A DNA stretch of 60,701 nucleotides from Baia soyae. GTDB taxonomy: Bacteria > Bacillota > Bacilli > Thermoactinomycetales > Thermoactinomycetaceae. The translations under genes and the position numbers were made by a program. The notes beneath the pieces are model-generated. The model was not told where the DNA came from. It did no database searches and saw only the letters and a list, made by a program, of their open reading frames with translations. This document shows, piece by piece, positions 9,077 to 17,383 of this stretch (position 1 is the stretch's first letter; each line of letters starts with the position of its first letter). The DNA is taken from NCBI RefSeq assembly GCF_004341445.1, contig NZ_SLXV01000013.1:1-60701 (forward strand), given 5' to 3'.

Positions 9077-9628
9077 ATGAGCAACAGTGTTACCGTTTCA
9101 GAGAAGAAACAGTTTATCAACTGGTTTTTGAATCGGTATGAGTTACAAAAAAAAGAGGCGGCTTGGCTGCTCAGTTACCTGTCCTCAGATGAACAACTAT
9201 TAAAACGAGTCCATTTCGTTGATCACGTAGAAAATCTACCTAAAGCGATTCTCATGTCTACGAAATGTGTCAAGAAGCCATCTTTTCAGTTTAAGAAGAA
9301 AAAGCGGTTAGGTACAGACGTAGAAAGTGCCTATTTTGACATCAAGTCTTTTCCAAAAGAAGATATTTATATTGGCTTGTACTTTAAAGATTGTGCATCG
9401 TGTCCAGAGTTTGCTGCTGTATTGGAGGTAAATCCGTTGGAGAAACAGGATCTCGCACAAGATCAGCTACTAAGTCTGTTCGCGGAGATGTTTCTGGACC
9501 ATACGATGAAGGAATTTCATAAAAAAGAGTTATATGTCCAGATTGATCAATCGCTAGAAGATCGAGATGAAGAAAGATTTGCTATCCTAACAGCGGAACT
9601 AAGAAAATTAGAGAAAGACATGATATAA
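9077..9628 (+). CDS. ypiB: YpiB family protein (UPF0302)
   Basis: About 183 residues matching the YpiB/UPF0302 family of Bacilli, which is usually near 180 residues. Features include 'VSEKKQFINWFLNRYELQKKE' in part near the start, 'WLLSYLSSDEQLLKRVHFV', and a Cys-Pro segment 'FKDCASCPEF' in the second half. The biochemical role is not established. Its position directly before ypiF and qcrABC is the same as in B. subtilis, which supports the call. ATG 9077 has AAGGGGGA upstream; the frame from 9059 adds six residues without a ribosome site. A terminator follows immediately. Confidence 0.85.
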   Translation: MSNSVTVSEKKQFINWFLNRYELQKKEAAWLLSYLSSDEQLLKRVHFVDHVENLPKAILMSTKCVKKPSFQFKKKKRLGTDVESAYFDIKSFPKEDIYIGLYFKDCASCPEFAAVLEVNPLEKQDLAQDQLLSLFAEMFLDHTMKEFHKKELYVQIDQSLEDRDEERFAILTAELRKLEKDMI

Positions 9629-9656
9629 TGCTCAGCAGAAGCTGGGCTTTTTTTGT
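9629..9656 (+). terminator. Terminator after ypiB
   Basis: Seven-pair stem GCTCAGC (9630-9636)/GCTGGGC (9641-9647) with a 4-base loop and seven T residues. Confidence 0.85.
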
Positions 9657-9678
9657 TTGAGATAAGAAGGATGTGGAC

Positions 9679-10140
9679 ATGATGAAACTATATACAGTAG
9701 AGGATCAGGAGTGGCAACAAGTAGCTCCTTTTGTAGATACGTTGATCTTACCTGTAGCCAGCTGTTTTATGGAGCACAAACAGTTACCTTTTCAAAGCTT
9801 TCATCGGTTAGAGCGTGTAGCAGAACGCGTGGAACAAGGTTTACAAGGGAGGGTGTTTTTGCTACCTACCATTGTAGATTATGGAATGGCTCCTGAGTTA
9901 TTTCGTTCAGTGATTCACAACACGGTTCAGTCACTGCAAAAATCTGGCTTTACTCACCTAGTTGTGTTGACAGATGAAAAACATACATATCTGGAGAATG
10001 ATGAAAGCGCAGATTTACCTGTGTTTTCTACGATTACAAGAATTGTGTCATGTGGATCTGGGGATGATACATGGGAGCTAGAAAAGCATGTGCGAGAGAC
10101 GACGGAAGCAATTGTACAAAATTGGCAGAACTCATATTGA
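9679..10140 (+). CDS. ypiF: YpiF family protein (DUF2487)
   Basis: About 153 residues, similar to the YpiF/DUF2487 family of Bacillales: 'LYTVEDQEWQQVAPFVDTLI' in the N-terminus, then 'VFLLPTIVDYG' and 'HLVVLTDE'. The alternating strand/helix pattern suggests an alpha/beta fold. No catalytic motif stands out and the function is unknown. It lies just ahead of qcrA as in B. subtilis. The start ATG 9679 is set by AAGAAGG eight bases upstream; GTG 9673 is too close to it. Confidence 0.8.
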   Translation: MMKLYTVEDQEWQQVAPFVDTLILPVASCFMEHKQLPFQSFHRLERVAERVEQGLQGRVFLLPTIVDYGMAPELFRSVIHNTVQSLQKSGFTHLVVLTDEKHTYLENDESADLPVFSTITRIVSCGSGDDTWELEKHVRETTEAIVQNWQNSY

Positions 10141-10170
10141 AAACTTGTTATGTTTCTCACATGAGTTTTC

Positions 10171-10199
10171 TTGATTTTTCAGATGCCATTCGCTATTAT
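10171..10199 (+). promoter_or_regulatory. Candidate SigA promoter for qcrABC
   Basis: TTGATT (10171-10176), a 17-base spacer, then TATTAT (10194-10199), in the 159-bp gap before qcrA. Both hexamers are close to consensus. The distance to the qcrA start is about 100 bases. Confidence 0.55.
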
Positions 10200-10299
10200 T
10201 GGAGATGTCCTAGTAAAAGAATAAGTCCTAGCATGTGTAAAAGGTTCCGTTTCCCGTGTTTTAACGGTTCATGCCGTGTAGAAGGAGGTCGGACTTGTC

Positions 10300-10797
10300 G
10301 TGAGTAAAAAAGTTTCCCGCCGCCAATTTTTAACGTATACGTTGGGTGGGACGGCTGGTTTCCTTGGAATGGGCATGCTTTTCCCTATGATCCGTTTTGC
10401 AGCAGATCCTATGCTGAAAAAGGGAGGAAAGGGAGCATTCGTCAAAACGAACTACAAGGAGGATCAAATTACTGAAACTCCTCTATCAGTTGATTTTCGT
10501 GTAGATGTAAAAGACGGATGGTATGTTCCAGAAGGTGGGGAGCCCCGTACAGCTTGGGTTATGAAAAGCGAAGGAAAAATCTTAGCGCTTTCACCTGTTT
10601 GTAAGCATTTGGGTTGTACAGTAGGTTGGGAGAGTAACCCACAATTCAAGGGTGAATTTTTCTGCCCTTGTCATTTTGGTCGTTATTTTAAAAATGGAAC
10701 AAACGTTCCTGGTACGCCACCAACTAAACCACTTGATCAATACGAAACCAAAATTGAGGCTGGGCATTTGTGGATTGGCCCAATCAAGAAAGCTTAA
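10300..10797 (+). CDS. qcrA: Menaquinol-cytochrome c reductase, Rieske iron-sulfur subunit
   Basis: 165 residues. Takes the first electron from menaquinol in the b6f/bc-type complex. Residues 1-33 are a twin-arginine-type signal anchor ('SRRQFLTYTLGGTAGFLGMG'). The Rieske [2Fe-2S] ligands are C101/H103 in 'CKHLGC' and C122/H125 in 'CPCHFG', with the disulfide partners C106 and C124. The GTG start has GAAGGAGGT ten bases upstream. First gene of qcrABC, with a good SigA-like promoter in front. Confidence 0.96.
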   Translation: MSKKVSRRQFLTYTLGGTAGFLGMGMLFPMIRFAADPMLKKGGKGAFVKTNYKEDQITETPLSVDFRVDVKDGWYVPEGGEPRTAWVMKSEGKILALSPVCKHLGCTVGWESNPQFKGEFFCPCHFGRYFKNGTNVPGTPPTKPLDQYETKIEAGHLWIGPIKKA

Positions 10798-10826
10798 ATA
10801 CTCGATCACGAGGGGGTGTCGCGTTT

Positions 10827-11498
10827 ATGTTGCGCGCGGTCTACAAGTGGGTGGATGAACGACTCGATGTCACGCCGATCTGGCGAGATGTTGCGGATCA
10901 TGAAGTACCGGAACATGTGAATCCAGCACACCATTTCTCCGCATTTATTTATTGTTTTGGTGGACTGACTTTTTTCGTTGTTATGATTCAAATCCTTTCA
11001 GGGATGTTTCTTGCAATGTATTATGTTCCGGATATCATTAACGCCCACGCAAGTGTTAAGTATCTACAAACTGAGGTTGCCATGGGGACGATTGTTCGTG
11101 GTATGCACCACTGGGGTGCAAGTGTCGCGATCGTAATGCTATTCTTACATACGTTACGTGTATTCTTCACTGGCTCCTACAAAAATCCACGTGAATTTAA
11201 CTGGATCGTTGGAGTATTAATTTTCTTTATGATGTTAGGCCTTGGATTTACCGGATACCTATTACCTTGGGATAATAAAGCTTACTTTGCAACCAAAGTA
11301 GGGATACAGATTGCAGAATCGGTTCCATTTATAGGTAGCTATCTTGCTACATTCTTGCAAGGTGGCGATATGGTAGGTGCAACCACGATACCTCGATTCT
11401 ATGCACTTCATGTGTTCTTTTTACCAGCAGGGTTGCTAGGTTTACTAGCTACTCACTTTATCTTAATACGCCGTCAGGGCATCTCAGGCCCGTTATAA
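10827..11498 (+). CDS. qcrB: Menaquinol-cytochrome c reductase, cytochrome b subunit
   Basis: About 223 residues, four transmembrane helices, the short b6-type cytochrome b of Bacillus. The paired haem-ligand histidines are visible in 'RGMHHWGASVAIVMLFLHTL' and in the fourth helix ('FYALHVFF', 'LLATHFILIRRQG'). 'GFTGYLLPWDNKAYFATKV' is the quinol-site signature. The frame is open from 10770, inside qcrA, but ATG 10827 has GAGGGGGTG at the right spacing. It is followed 25 bp later by qcrC, which supplies the subunit IV part. Confidence 0.96.
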   Translation: MLRAVYKWVDERLDVTPIWRDVADHEVPEHVNPAHHFSAFIYCFGGLTFFVVMIQILSGMFLAMYYVPDIINAHASVKYLQTEVAMGTIVRGMHHWGASVAIVMLFLHTLRVFFTGSYKNPREFNWIVGVLIFFMMLGLGFTGYLLPWDNKAYFATKVGIQIAESVPFIGSYLATFLQGGDMVGATTIPRFYALHVFFLPAGLLGLLATHFILIRRQGISGPL

Positions 11499-11523
11499 GC
11501 CGTATACGTGAGGAGGGATCCAC

Positions 11524-12333
11524 TTGGCACACAATCAAGACGGAAACCAGAAGCAAGTCCACTATGTGGGAGACTCGCGTGTAAGGGTGAATTCGAAAGA
11601 GATGCTCCCCCCAGATTACTCTCAGTTTCCTGGCAAGACAGAACAGTTTTTTCCTGACTTCTTGCTAAAAGAGTGGATGGTCGCAGCGGTTTTCCTAGTA
11701 GGTTTTATGACTTTGGTTATGGCTGAGTCGCCACCGTTGGGTGATATTGCAGACCCTACGAATACTGGTTTCTTGCCTGTACCAGACTGGTATTTCTTAT
11801 TCTTGTATCAGTTATTGAAATATAAATGGGCAGCGGGTCCATTCATATCGATTGGTATTATCGTCGTACCAGGGCTATTATTTGGCGGTTTGATGCTAGC
11901 TCCATTTTTGGATACCAGCAAAGAACGTCGTCCATTAAAGCGCCCTGCTACCACGTGGATCGCAATCCTTTCACTTCTCGGAGTGATTGGTTTAACATGG
12001 GCTGCGGAAGCAGAGCATGTGATCCAAGTTACATCTTCTGCCGGTACCCCTGCGAAAGATAAAAAGATTGTCGCAGAACAAGACAAAGGCTACGAGCTTT
12101 ATAAAAAGAATGCTTGTATCAAATGTCACGGTGACAAACTGCAAGGGGTCCAAGGTCCTCCACTTCTTGGTGTAGGGGATCGTTTAAAAGGCGAGGATGA
12201 AAAATTGACTCGTAAGGAAATCGAGCACGTGATCGATAATGGTCGTGGTGCGATGCCAGCAGGTATGTTCCAAGGTTCCGAAGCCGATAAACAAGTTCTT
12301 CTTGACTGGCTCATGAAACAAAAGCAAAAATAA
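11524..12333 (+). CDS. qcrC: Menaquinol-cytochrome c reductase, fused subunit IV-cytochrome c
   Basis: 269 residues. The N-terminal two thirds carry subunit-IV-like membrane helices (about residues 52-70, 89-104, 112-130, 146-162). The C-terminal third is a class I cytochrome c with 'CIKCH' at 198-202 and an axial methionine in 'GAMPAGM'. This subunit IV-cytochrome c fusion is characteristic of Bacillales. TTG start with a GAGGAGGGA ribosome site. Terminated by the hairpin at 12345-12381. Confidence 0.95.
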   Translation: MAHNQDGNQKQVHYVGDSRVRVNSKEMLPPDYSQFPGKTEQFFPDFLLKEWMVAAVFLVGFMTLVMAESPPLGDIADPTNTGFLPVPDWYFLFLYQLLKYKWAAGPFISIGIIVVPGLLFGGLMLAPFLDTSKERRPLKRPATTWIAILSLLGVIGLTWAAEAEHVIQVTSSAGTPAKDKKIVAEQDKGYELYKKNACIKCHGDKLQGVQGPPLLGVGDRLKGEDEKLTRKEIEHVIDNGRGAMPAGMFQGSEADKQVLLDWLMKQKQK

Positions 12334-12344
12334 ATGAATGGATC

Positions 12345-12381
12345 TAAAAAACCTGGTTGCCTTTCGGTGACTAGGTTTTTT
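12345..12381 (+). terminator. Terminator of qcrABC
   Basis: Stem AAAAAACCTGGT/ACTAGGTTTTTT with one mismatch or wobble pair, loop holding CTTTCGG, then T residues. Confidence 0.8.
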
Positions 12382-12404
12382 CCGGATCATAAGGAGAATG
12401 AAGG

Positions 12405-13046
12405 ATGACTCCTACGGTGAGCTATATTCGAAGTGTCATAATGGAGCGATGGTTTTTACTTTCTCTCTTCGTGATTAATTTAATTGGTACTATCTATGGC
12501 TACTACTGGTATAAAGAGCAATTGGCGATGACAAAATGGTATCAAATTCCGTTTGTACCAGATAGCCCAACGGCTAGTTTGTTTTTCACAGTGGTTCTAT
12601 TCTTATATCTGATCAAAAAAAGAAGTCCTCTCATCGAGGCCCTAGCGTGTGTCACTCTTTTTAAATACGGAATTTGGGCGGTTGTCATGATTTTCTGGGG
12701 AGCGGCTGTGGCACCGATTCCTTGGACCGAGTCTCTTACATGGCAACATTGGATGTTAATCGGTTCACATCTGGGGATGGCGTTGCAAGGAGCTCTCTAT
12801 TTTCCATATTACACCTTCCAAAAAAGAGATATCTTGATTACAGCTACTTGGACATTGATCAATGACTATTTTGATTACCAGTTTGATTTACATCCATGGG
12901 TTGTAACAGAGCTAGATCGCTATATGCCGTCTATTGCGTTTTTTACGGTGGTATTAGGACTGACAAGTATTTTCCTAGCGGCGATCTTTATGATGATTCC
13001 GAGTAAGGTTCGATTATGGAAATATGAAACGTTATATCAAAAATAG
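12405..13046 (+). CDS. ypjA: YpjA family membrane protein (DUF1405)
   Basis: 213 residues with about six predicted membrane segments: residues 16-36, 55-72, 80-103, 112-133, 145-150 region, and 170-200. 'INLIGTIYGYYWYKEQL' and 'KYGIWAVVMIFWG' match what I know of the YpjA/DUF1405 family. The role is unknown. It always sits next to the bc complex genes in Bacillales, which hints at a link with respiration, but that is only context. ATG 12405 has AAGGAG seven to ten bases upstream. Confidence 0.85.
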   Translation: MTPTVSYIRSVIMERWFLLSLFVINLIGTIYGYYWYKEQLAMTKWYQIPFVPDSPTASLFFTVVLFLYLIKKRSPLIEALACVTLFKYGIWAVVMIFWGAAVAPIPWTESLTWQHWMLIGSHLGMALQGALYFPYYTFQKRDILITATWTLINDYFDYQFDLHPWVVTELDRYMPSIAFFTVVLGLTSIFLAAIFMMIPSKVRLWKYETLYQK

Positions 13047-13130
13047 TGAGTATTTTTCCCCTCTTAGACATGTGAGTCGGACAACCTGAATAAGGTAGTA
13101 GTACGAGTATGTTAGCAGGAGGGGACCCTG

Positions 13131-13934
13131 TTGTGGATTCGACTTTGCCTGATATTTGTCATGTTAAATGGATTCTTTTTTTGGAATATATCGAATGTAT
13201 GGGCTGAAGATACGTTATCGGCAGAAAGTTCAAAGGAGCAAGAGTGGCTACAATTGGCGCTTCAGACACAGAAACAGATTGGCCAACAAAATCTAATGGA
13301 TGCTAAATCGACTGTTACGAAACTGGCTATCTCCTTTTCGAAAACGAATTTTCAGGTGAAAAAGTATTCACTGGGCGTAATTTCAGCCCTATCTAATACG
13401 ATTTTAGAGATGGACGAGCAATTGAATCAGGTGTTGGTAGATCCAGAGGGATTAACGGCACGAGCGAGGAAGTTAGTGTACTCATTTGATGTTCTCATTC
13501 ACACCAACCAGCCCTTATGGCATAATGCAGAGCCGGAGTTACAACGGTCTGTTAGCGGGATCAAACAATCGAACCAAGAGCAGAAGCAAGAAGATCTTCA
13601 GGGAGCGGTTCGTCAATTTCAAAAAAGCTTTGATCTGGTACGTCCAGCTATTTTGATCTCAAAAAGTCCAGCTATTTTACAAAAAATAGATTCTATGCTT
13701 GCTTTCCTCTATAAAAACAAGAATTTTTCGGAAAATGAGACGATTATTCAACTTCTTGAACAGCTCATTCCGAAAATTTTTCACGGAAGTGATCAAGATG
13801 TGATGAAACTGCTAAGACCCACAGTACAAATGCCGATGCCTATGCTTATTATCTGGCTGCTGAGTACCATTTTAATAGTATTAAGTTATTTTCTGTGGAA
13901 GAAATACGAGGGGACGAAAGCAGGAACAACATAG
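13131..13934 (+). CDS. ypjB: Sporulation-associated protein YpjB
   Basis: 267 residues with an N-terminal signal/anchor (residues 1-24), a helical, glutamine-rich middle that probably lies outside the membrane, and a C-terminal transmembrane helix ('MLIIWLLSTILIVLSYFLW', about 239-257) followed by a short basic tail. Low sequence conservation is normal for YpjB. The call rests on gene order (between ypjA and the YitT-family gene) plus this topology. TTG start with AGGAGGGG. B. subtilis YpjB has been linked to sporulation; the molecular role is unclear. Confidence 0.75.
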   Translation: MWIRLCLIFVMLNGFFFWNISNVWAEDTLSAESSKEQEWLQLALQTQKQIGQQNLMDAKSTVTKLAISFSKTNFQVKKYSLGVISALSNTILEMDEQLNQVLVDPEGLTARARKLVYSFDVLIHTNQPLWHNAEPELQRSVSGIKQSNQEQKQEDLQGAVRQFQKSFDLVRPAILISKSPAILQKIDSMLAFLYKNKNFSENETIIQLLEQLIPKIFHGSDQDVMKLLRPTVQMPMPMLIIWLLSTILIVLSYFLWKKYEGTKAGTT

Positions 13935-13975
13935 CAAAAAGCACTCATTCATAAATAGAAATGAGTGCTTTTTGC
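13934..13975. terminator. Bidirectional terminator between ypjB and the YitT-family gene
   Basis: Perfect 16-pair stem GCAAAAAGCACTCATT/AATGAGTGCTTTTTGC with a 10-base loop. It has A and T runs in the arms and serves both converging genes. Confidence 0.85.
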
Positions 13976-14860
13976 TTATTTTTTTGCTTTTTTAACATTC
14001 TTTTCTACTTCTTCTGGAGTCTCATACGAGAATCCTTCTCCATAAACATCACGAACGTCATGTATGGCCATAAAAGCGTATGGATCTGCGTTGTGAACGA
14101 TTTGCTTTAGTTTCGGGATTTGATTGGGTGCGAGGACGATGTAAATAACGTTTTTCTCTGTCCCGGTGTATCCTCCTTTTCCCTGTAGGAACGTGACACC
14201 GCGACCCATTTTCTGAGTAATCTCATCAGCCAATAAAACGGCTGCGTTGGAGATGATAGTTGCCGCTTTCGATGCGTTTAACCCCTCTACGACAAAATCA
14301 ATCACACGCGCCCCGACGAATACGACGATTAAGGTATACATGGCTTTATCCAAACCGATGATTTTGCTAGAGATAAGGATGACAAAAAAGTCAAAGATAA
14401 ACATTGTTTTCCCCATGCTCCAACCGAAGTACTTGTTCATAAGGCGGGCGATAATGTCCGCTCCACCTGTGGTTCCTCCAACCCGGAAAATGAGGCCCAG
14501 TCCGATTCCGACTAATACTCCGGTATAGAGAGAGGCTAGCAGTACGTCTTGACGGGAGCTTCCTAGCCCCGCTGTCCATTCGATAAAGAGGGAGAAGGAA
14601 ATGGTTCCGATTAAGGTGTAAAATAATGTTTGTTTTCCAAATACCCTATATCCAACAAAAAAGAGGGGAATGTTTAATGCCAAGATGATCCATCCGGGCG
14701 ATAAGCCAAATTGGTAATTGGCTAACAAAGCAATCCCTGTAAAACCGCCTTCGGCTAATTGGTTAGGAATCGCGAAGTAGTTGATTCCGACAGCCGCAAT
14801 AAAGGCTCCAATTAAGATGGAGAGAATATTGCGGATGTGCATGTAAATTTGTTTCTTCAT
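13976..14860 (-). CDS. ypjC: YitT family membrane protein with DUF2179 C-terminal domain
   Basis: 294 residues. Five or six membrane helices in the first 200 residues, with 'LAEGGFTGIALLANYQFG' and 'RVGGTTGGADIIARLMNKY', both typical of the YitT family. A soluble DUF2179 domain closes the protein ('GRGVTFLQGKGGYTGTEK', 'FMAIHDVRDVYGEGFSY'). Function unknown. Its position and its reversed orientation between ypjB and ypjD match B. subtilis ypjC. The start is preceded on the minus strand by CGGAGCG. Confidence 0.85.
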   Translation of the reverse strand: MKKQIYMHIRNILSILIGAFIAAVGINYFAIPNQLAEGGFTGIALLANYQFGLSPGWIILALNIPLFFVGYRVFGKQTLFYTLIGTISFSLFIEWTAGLGSSRQDVLLASLYTGVLVGIGLGLIFRVGGTTGGADIIARLMNKYFGWSMGKTMFIFDFFVILISSKIIGLDKAMYTLIVVFVGARVIDFVVEGLNASKAATIISNAAVLLADEITQKMGRGVTFLQGKGGYTGTEKNVIYIVLAPNQIPKLKQIVHNADPYAFMAIHDVRDVYGEGFSYETPEEVEKNVKKAKK

Positions 14861-15018
14861 AGTAGCTCGCTCCGTTTAACAGAAATGGTGAACCAAATTC
14901 TGTTTAGTGTAGTATACCCCGATATAATATCAAAAATCCGAGAGGGTTTCTCAATTAATTTAGTAACTTTATATCTTAGGCATGATAAGGTAACATGGGA
15001 AGGTCAGGAGGTATTTCG

Positions 15019-15369
15019 ATGTCAGAAAAAAAACCGAAAACATTTCACGATATTCAGCGTGAAGTGGATGAATATATTGGTCAATTTAAGGAAGGTTACT
15101 TCGGACCTCTATCTATGCTTGCTCGCATGACCGAAGAAGTGGGTGAGTTGGCGAGGGAAGTAAACCACCAATTTGGAGAAAAACCAAAAAAGAAGACGGA
15201 AGAAGATAATTCCATTCAAAATGAGTTGGGCGATCTTATTTTTATCATCGCTTGTTTTGCTAATTCCCTTGACATTAGTCTACAAGAGGCATTTGATGGA
15301 GTAATGAACAAATACAACACGCGTGACAAAGATCGATGGACACGAAAAGAGAATGAAGAAGAGAGATAA
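15019..15369 (+). CDS. ypjD: MazG-like nucleotide pyrophosphohydrolase YpjD
   Basis: 116 residues with the all-helical MazG/dUTPase fold. The metal-binding acidic cluster is seen in 'MTEEVGELAREVN' and 'ELGDLIFIIACFANS'. Family members hydrolyse (d)NTPs to monophosphates; the physiological substrate is not known. ATG 15019 has CAGGAGGT eight bases upstream, while the frame from 14995 would start without a ribosome site. It opens the run ypjD-dapB-mgsA-bshB1-bshA-cca-birA-panBCD, the same order as in B. subtilis, with gaps mostly under 40 bp. Confidence 0.92.
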   Translation: MSEKKPKTFHDIQREVDEYIGQFKEGYFGPLSMLARMTEEVGELAREVNHQFGEKPKKKTEEDNSIQNELGDLIFIIACFANSLDISLQEAFDGVMNKYNTRDKDRWTRKENEEER

Positions 15370-15390
15370 GAGAAAGAGGAGTAGGACACC

Positions 15391-16191
15391 ATGAGTATTC
15401 GTATTATCATCGCTGGAGCTTCCGGCAAGATGGGGCAAGAAGCGGTAAAATTGATTCAACGTATAGCAGATTTTCAATTAGTAGGTGCGGTTTCACGCTC
15501 TGAAGAAGGGAAAGATGTAGGAGAGATGATCGGGATTGGGTCACTTGGGGTCTCTTTTCATCGTTCTGTTGCTACAGTTCTAGATGAAGTGGAAGCAGAT
15601 GTTTTAATCGATTTTACTTCTCCCGAATGTGTGAAAGATCATATGGAGTTGTGCTTGCAAGCAGGGGTTCGTCCTGTAGTAGGGACAACTGGCCTCAGCG
15701 AAGAAGAAATTGATCAGCTTCAGAAAGACTTTGCGGAGAAGAAACTAGGAGCTTTAATTATCCCTAACTTCGCGATTGGGGCTGTTTTGATGATGGTGTT
15801 TGCGGCAAAAGCGGCCAAATATCTTCCCCATGTGGAGATTATTGAATCGCATCATGATAATAAACTAGATGCTCCATCAGGCACATCCCTTAAAACAGCG
15901 GAATTGATTGCAGAAGCGCGTAAAGAGGTGAAGCAGGGTCATCCTTCTGAGCAGGAAGTATGGGAAGGGGCGCGCGGCGCATACTATAGCGGTTTCCGTA
16001 TCCATAGTGTCCGTCTACCAGGGCTTGTGGCTCACCAAGAAGTTCTCTTCGGTGGAGATGGGCAATTATTAACGATTCGGCATGACTCATTAAATAGAGA
16101 ATCGTTTATGCCTGGAGTGGATCTCTCAGTTCGAAAAGTGATGAATTTAGATCATCTTGTGTATGGATTGGAAGAAATTTTAGATATGTAA
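15391..16191 (+). CDS. dapB: 4-hydroxy-tetrahydrodipicolinate reductase
   Basis: 266 residues. NAD(P)H-dependent reduction in the lysine/diaminopimelate pathway, feeding cell wall and, in spore formers, dipicolinate. N-terminal Rossmann motif 'IAGASGKMGQEAV', 'VVGTTGLSEEE', and the catalytic/substrate segment 'IESHHDNKLDAPSGT' are clear. Length is standard. Start ATG with AGAGGAG upstream. Confidence 0.97.
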   Translation: MSIRIIIAGASGKMGQEAVKLIQRIADFQLVGAVSRSEEGKDVGEMIGIGSLGVSFHRSVATVLDEVEADVLIDFTSPECVKDHMELCLQAGVRPVVGTTGLSEEEIDQLQKDFAEKKLGALIIPNFAIGAVLMMVFAAKAAKYLPHVEIIESHHDNKLDAPSGTSLKTAELIAEARKEVKQGHPSEQEVWEGARGAYYSGFRIHSVRLPGLVAHQEVLFGGDGQLLTIRHDSLNRESFMPGVDLSVRKVMNLDHLVYGLEEILDM

Positions 16192-16219
16192 TTGTAGCAT
16201 ATCGAAGGTGGAGAACTAG

Positions 16220-16621
16220 ATGAATATTGCACTCATCTCACATGATGCATTAAAAAAGAAGATGGTTAACTTTGCCATTGCGTATGAACCGTTACTTCTT
16301 TCGCATCGTTTATATGCAACCGGTACAACTGGAACTATGATTATGGAAGCGACGCAGCTTGAAGTGCATCGTTTTTTATCAGGTCCATTAGGGGGCGATC
16401 AGCAGATTGGAGCGCTTGTGGCCGAGCAGAATATCGATTTGATCATTTTCTTTCGAGATCCGCTCACCTCCCAGCCTCATGAACCCGATATCTTAGCTTT
16501 GTTGCGATTAGCAGATGTTCATGACATTCCCGTAGGAACGAATTTAGCGACGGCAGAAATTCTGATTCGTTCTCTCGATCAAGAGGGATTTATTAAAAGA
16601 GATCATTCACAAAACGATTAG
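16220..16621 (+). CDS. mgsA: Methylglyoxal synthase
   Basis: 133 residues, cytosolic. Converts dihydroxyacetone phosphate to methylglyoxal and phosphate, a phosphate-release bypass of glycolysis. The sequence has the family start '[16 protein letters not shown]', the phosphate site 'LYATGTTG', '[12 protein letters not shown]' and the catalytic aspartate in '[15 protein letters not shown]'. Its link to bshB1/bshA is meaningful: bacillithiol takes part in methylglyoxal detoxification in Bacillus, and the order mgsA-bshB1-bshA is conserved. Confidence 0.97.
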   Translation: MNIALISHDALKKKMVNFAIAYEPLLLSHRLYATGTTGTMIMEATQLEVHRFLSGPLGGDQQIGALVAEQNIDLIIFFRDPLTSQPHEPDILALLRLADVHDIPVGTNLATAEILIRSLDQEGFIKRDHSQND

Positions 16622-16637
16622 AGAGAAGGGGATTTAG

Positions 16638-17345
16638 TTGGAAGAGCTTCAAACTGTAGACTTATTGGCTTTTGGTGCTCATCCCGATGATGTGGAGATT
16701 GGTGCATCCGGGATTCTAGCCAAACATTCTTTGGCAGGGAAACGCGTGGCGATTTGTAGCTTAACAGAGGCAGAACTTTCTTCAAATGGTACGGTTGAAT
16801 TACGTAAAGAGGAAGCGAAGAAGGCAGGAGAGGCTTTGGGTTTAGTTGGACATTATAATCTCCAATTACCAGATCGGGGCCTGACGGGATCGCCAGAGCA
16901 ATTAATGAAGATGGTCCAAGTGATCAGAGAGTGCCGTCCTTCTGTCATACTAGCTCCTTACTTTGAAGATCGTCACCCAGATCATGTAGCTTGTAGCAAA
17001 TTGGTTAATGAAGCGATTTTTAACGCAGGCCTTAAAAATGTTCAAACTCCTGACAATAAGCCACATCATCGCATACAACAGCTGTATTACTATTTTCTCA
17101 ATGACATCGCCAAAGCAGATATCATTGTTGATATTAGTGACGTATATGAGAAAAAAATGGACTCTATCCTAGCTTATCGCAGTCAGTTTCAACGAGCAGA
17201 AGGACAAGTTGAGACTCCTATTAACGGCCCATCTTTCTTGTCGATGATTCAAGGACGGGACCAGATGTGGGGACAGATGATTGGCGTACAATATGGCGAA
17301 GGTTTAGTAAGCCCACGACCTATAAATCAGACATTATTAGTGTAG
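16638..17345 (+). CDS. bshB1: Bacillithiol biosynthesis deacetylase BshB1
   Basis: 235 residues, zinc-dependent LmbE-type deacetylase. Removes the acetyl group from GlcNAc-malate, the second step of bacillithiol synthesis. The zinc ligands are in 'GAHPDDVEI' and 'DRHPDHVA'. TTG start with GAAGGGG upstream. It is followed by bshA, the first enzyme of the pathway. bshC is not in the window. Confidence 0.95.
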   Translation: MEELQTVDLLAFGAHPDDVEIGASGILAKHSLAGKRVAICSLTEAELSSNGTVELRKEEAKKAGEALGLVGHYNLQLPDRGLTGSPEQLMKMVQVIRECRPSVILAPYFEDRHPDHVACSKLVNEAIFNAGLKNVQTPDNKPHHRIQQLYYYFLNDIAKADIIVDISDVYEKKMDSILAYRSQFQRAEGQVETPINGPSFLSMIQGRDQMWGQMIGVQYGEGLVSPRPINQTLLV

Positions 17346-17383
17346 GTGTATGTAAGTTAGCAAATAGGATAGGGGTGCAACTT

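Noticed and set aside
10071-10307. Open frame overlapping ypiF and the start of qcrA
   Set aside because: Lies across the promoter region and overlaps real genes; cysteine-rich random composition.
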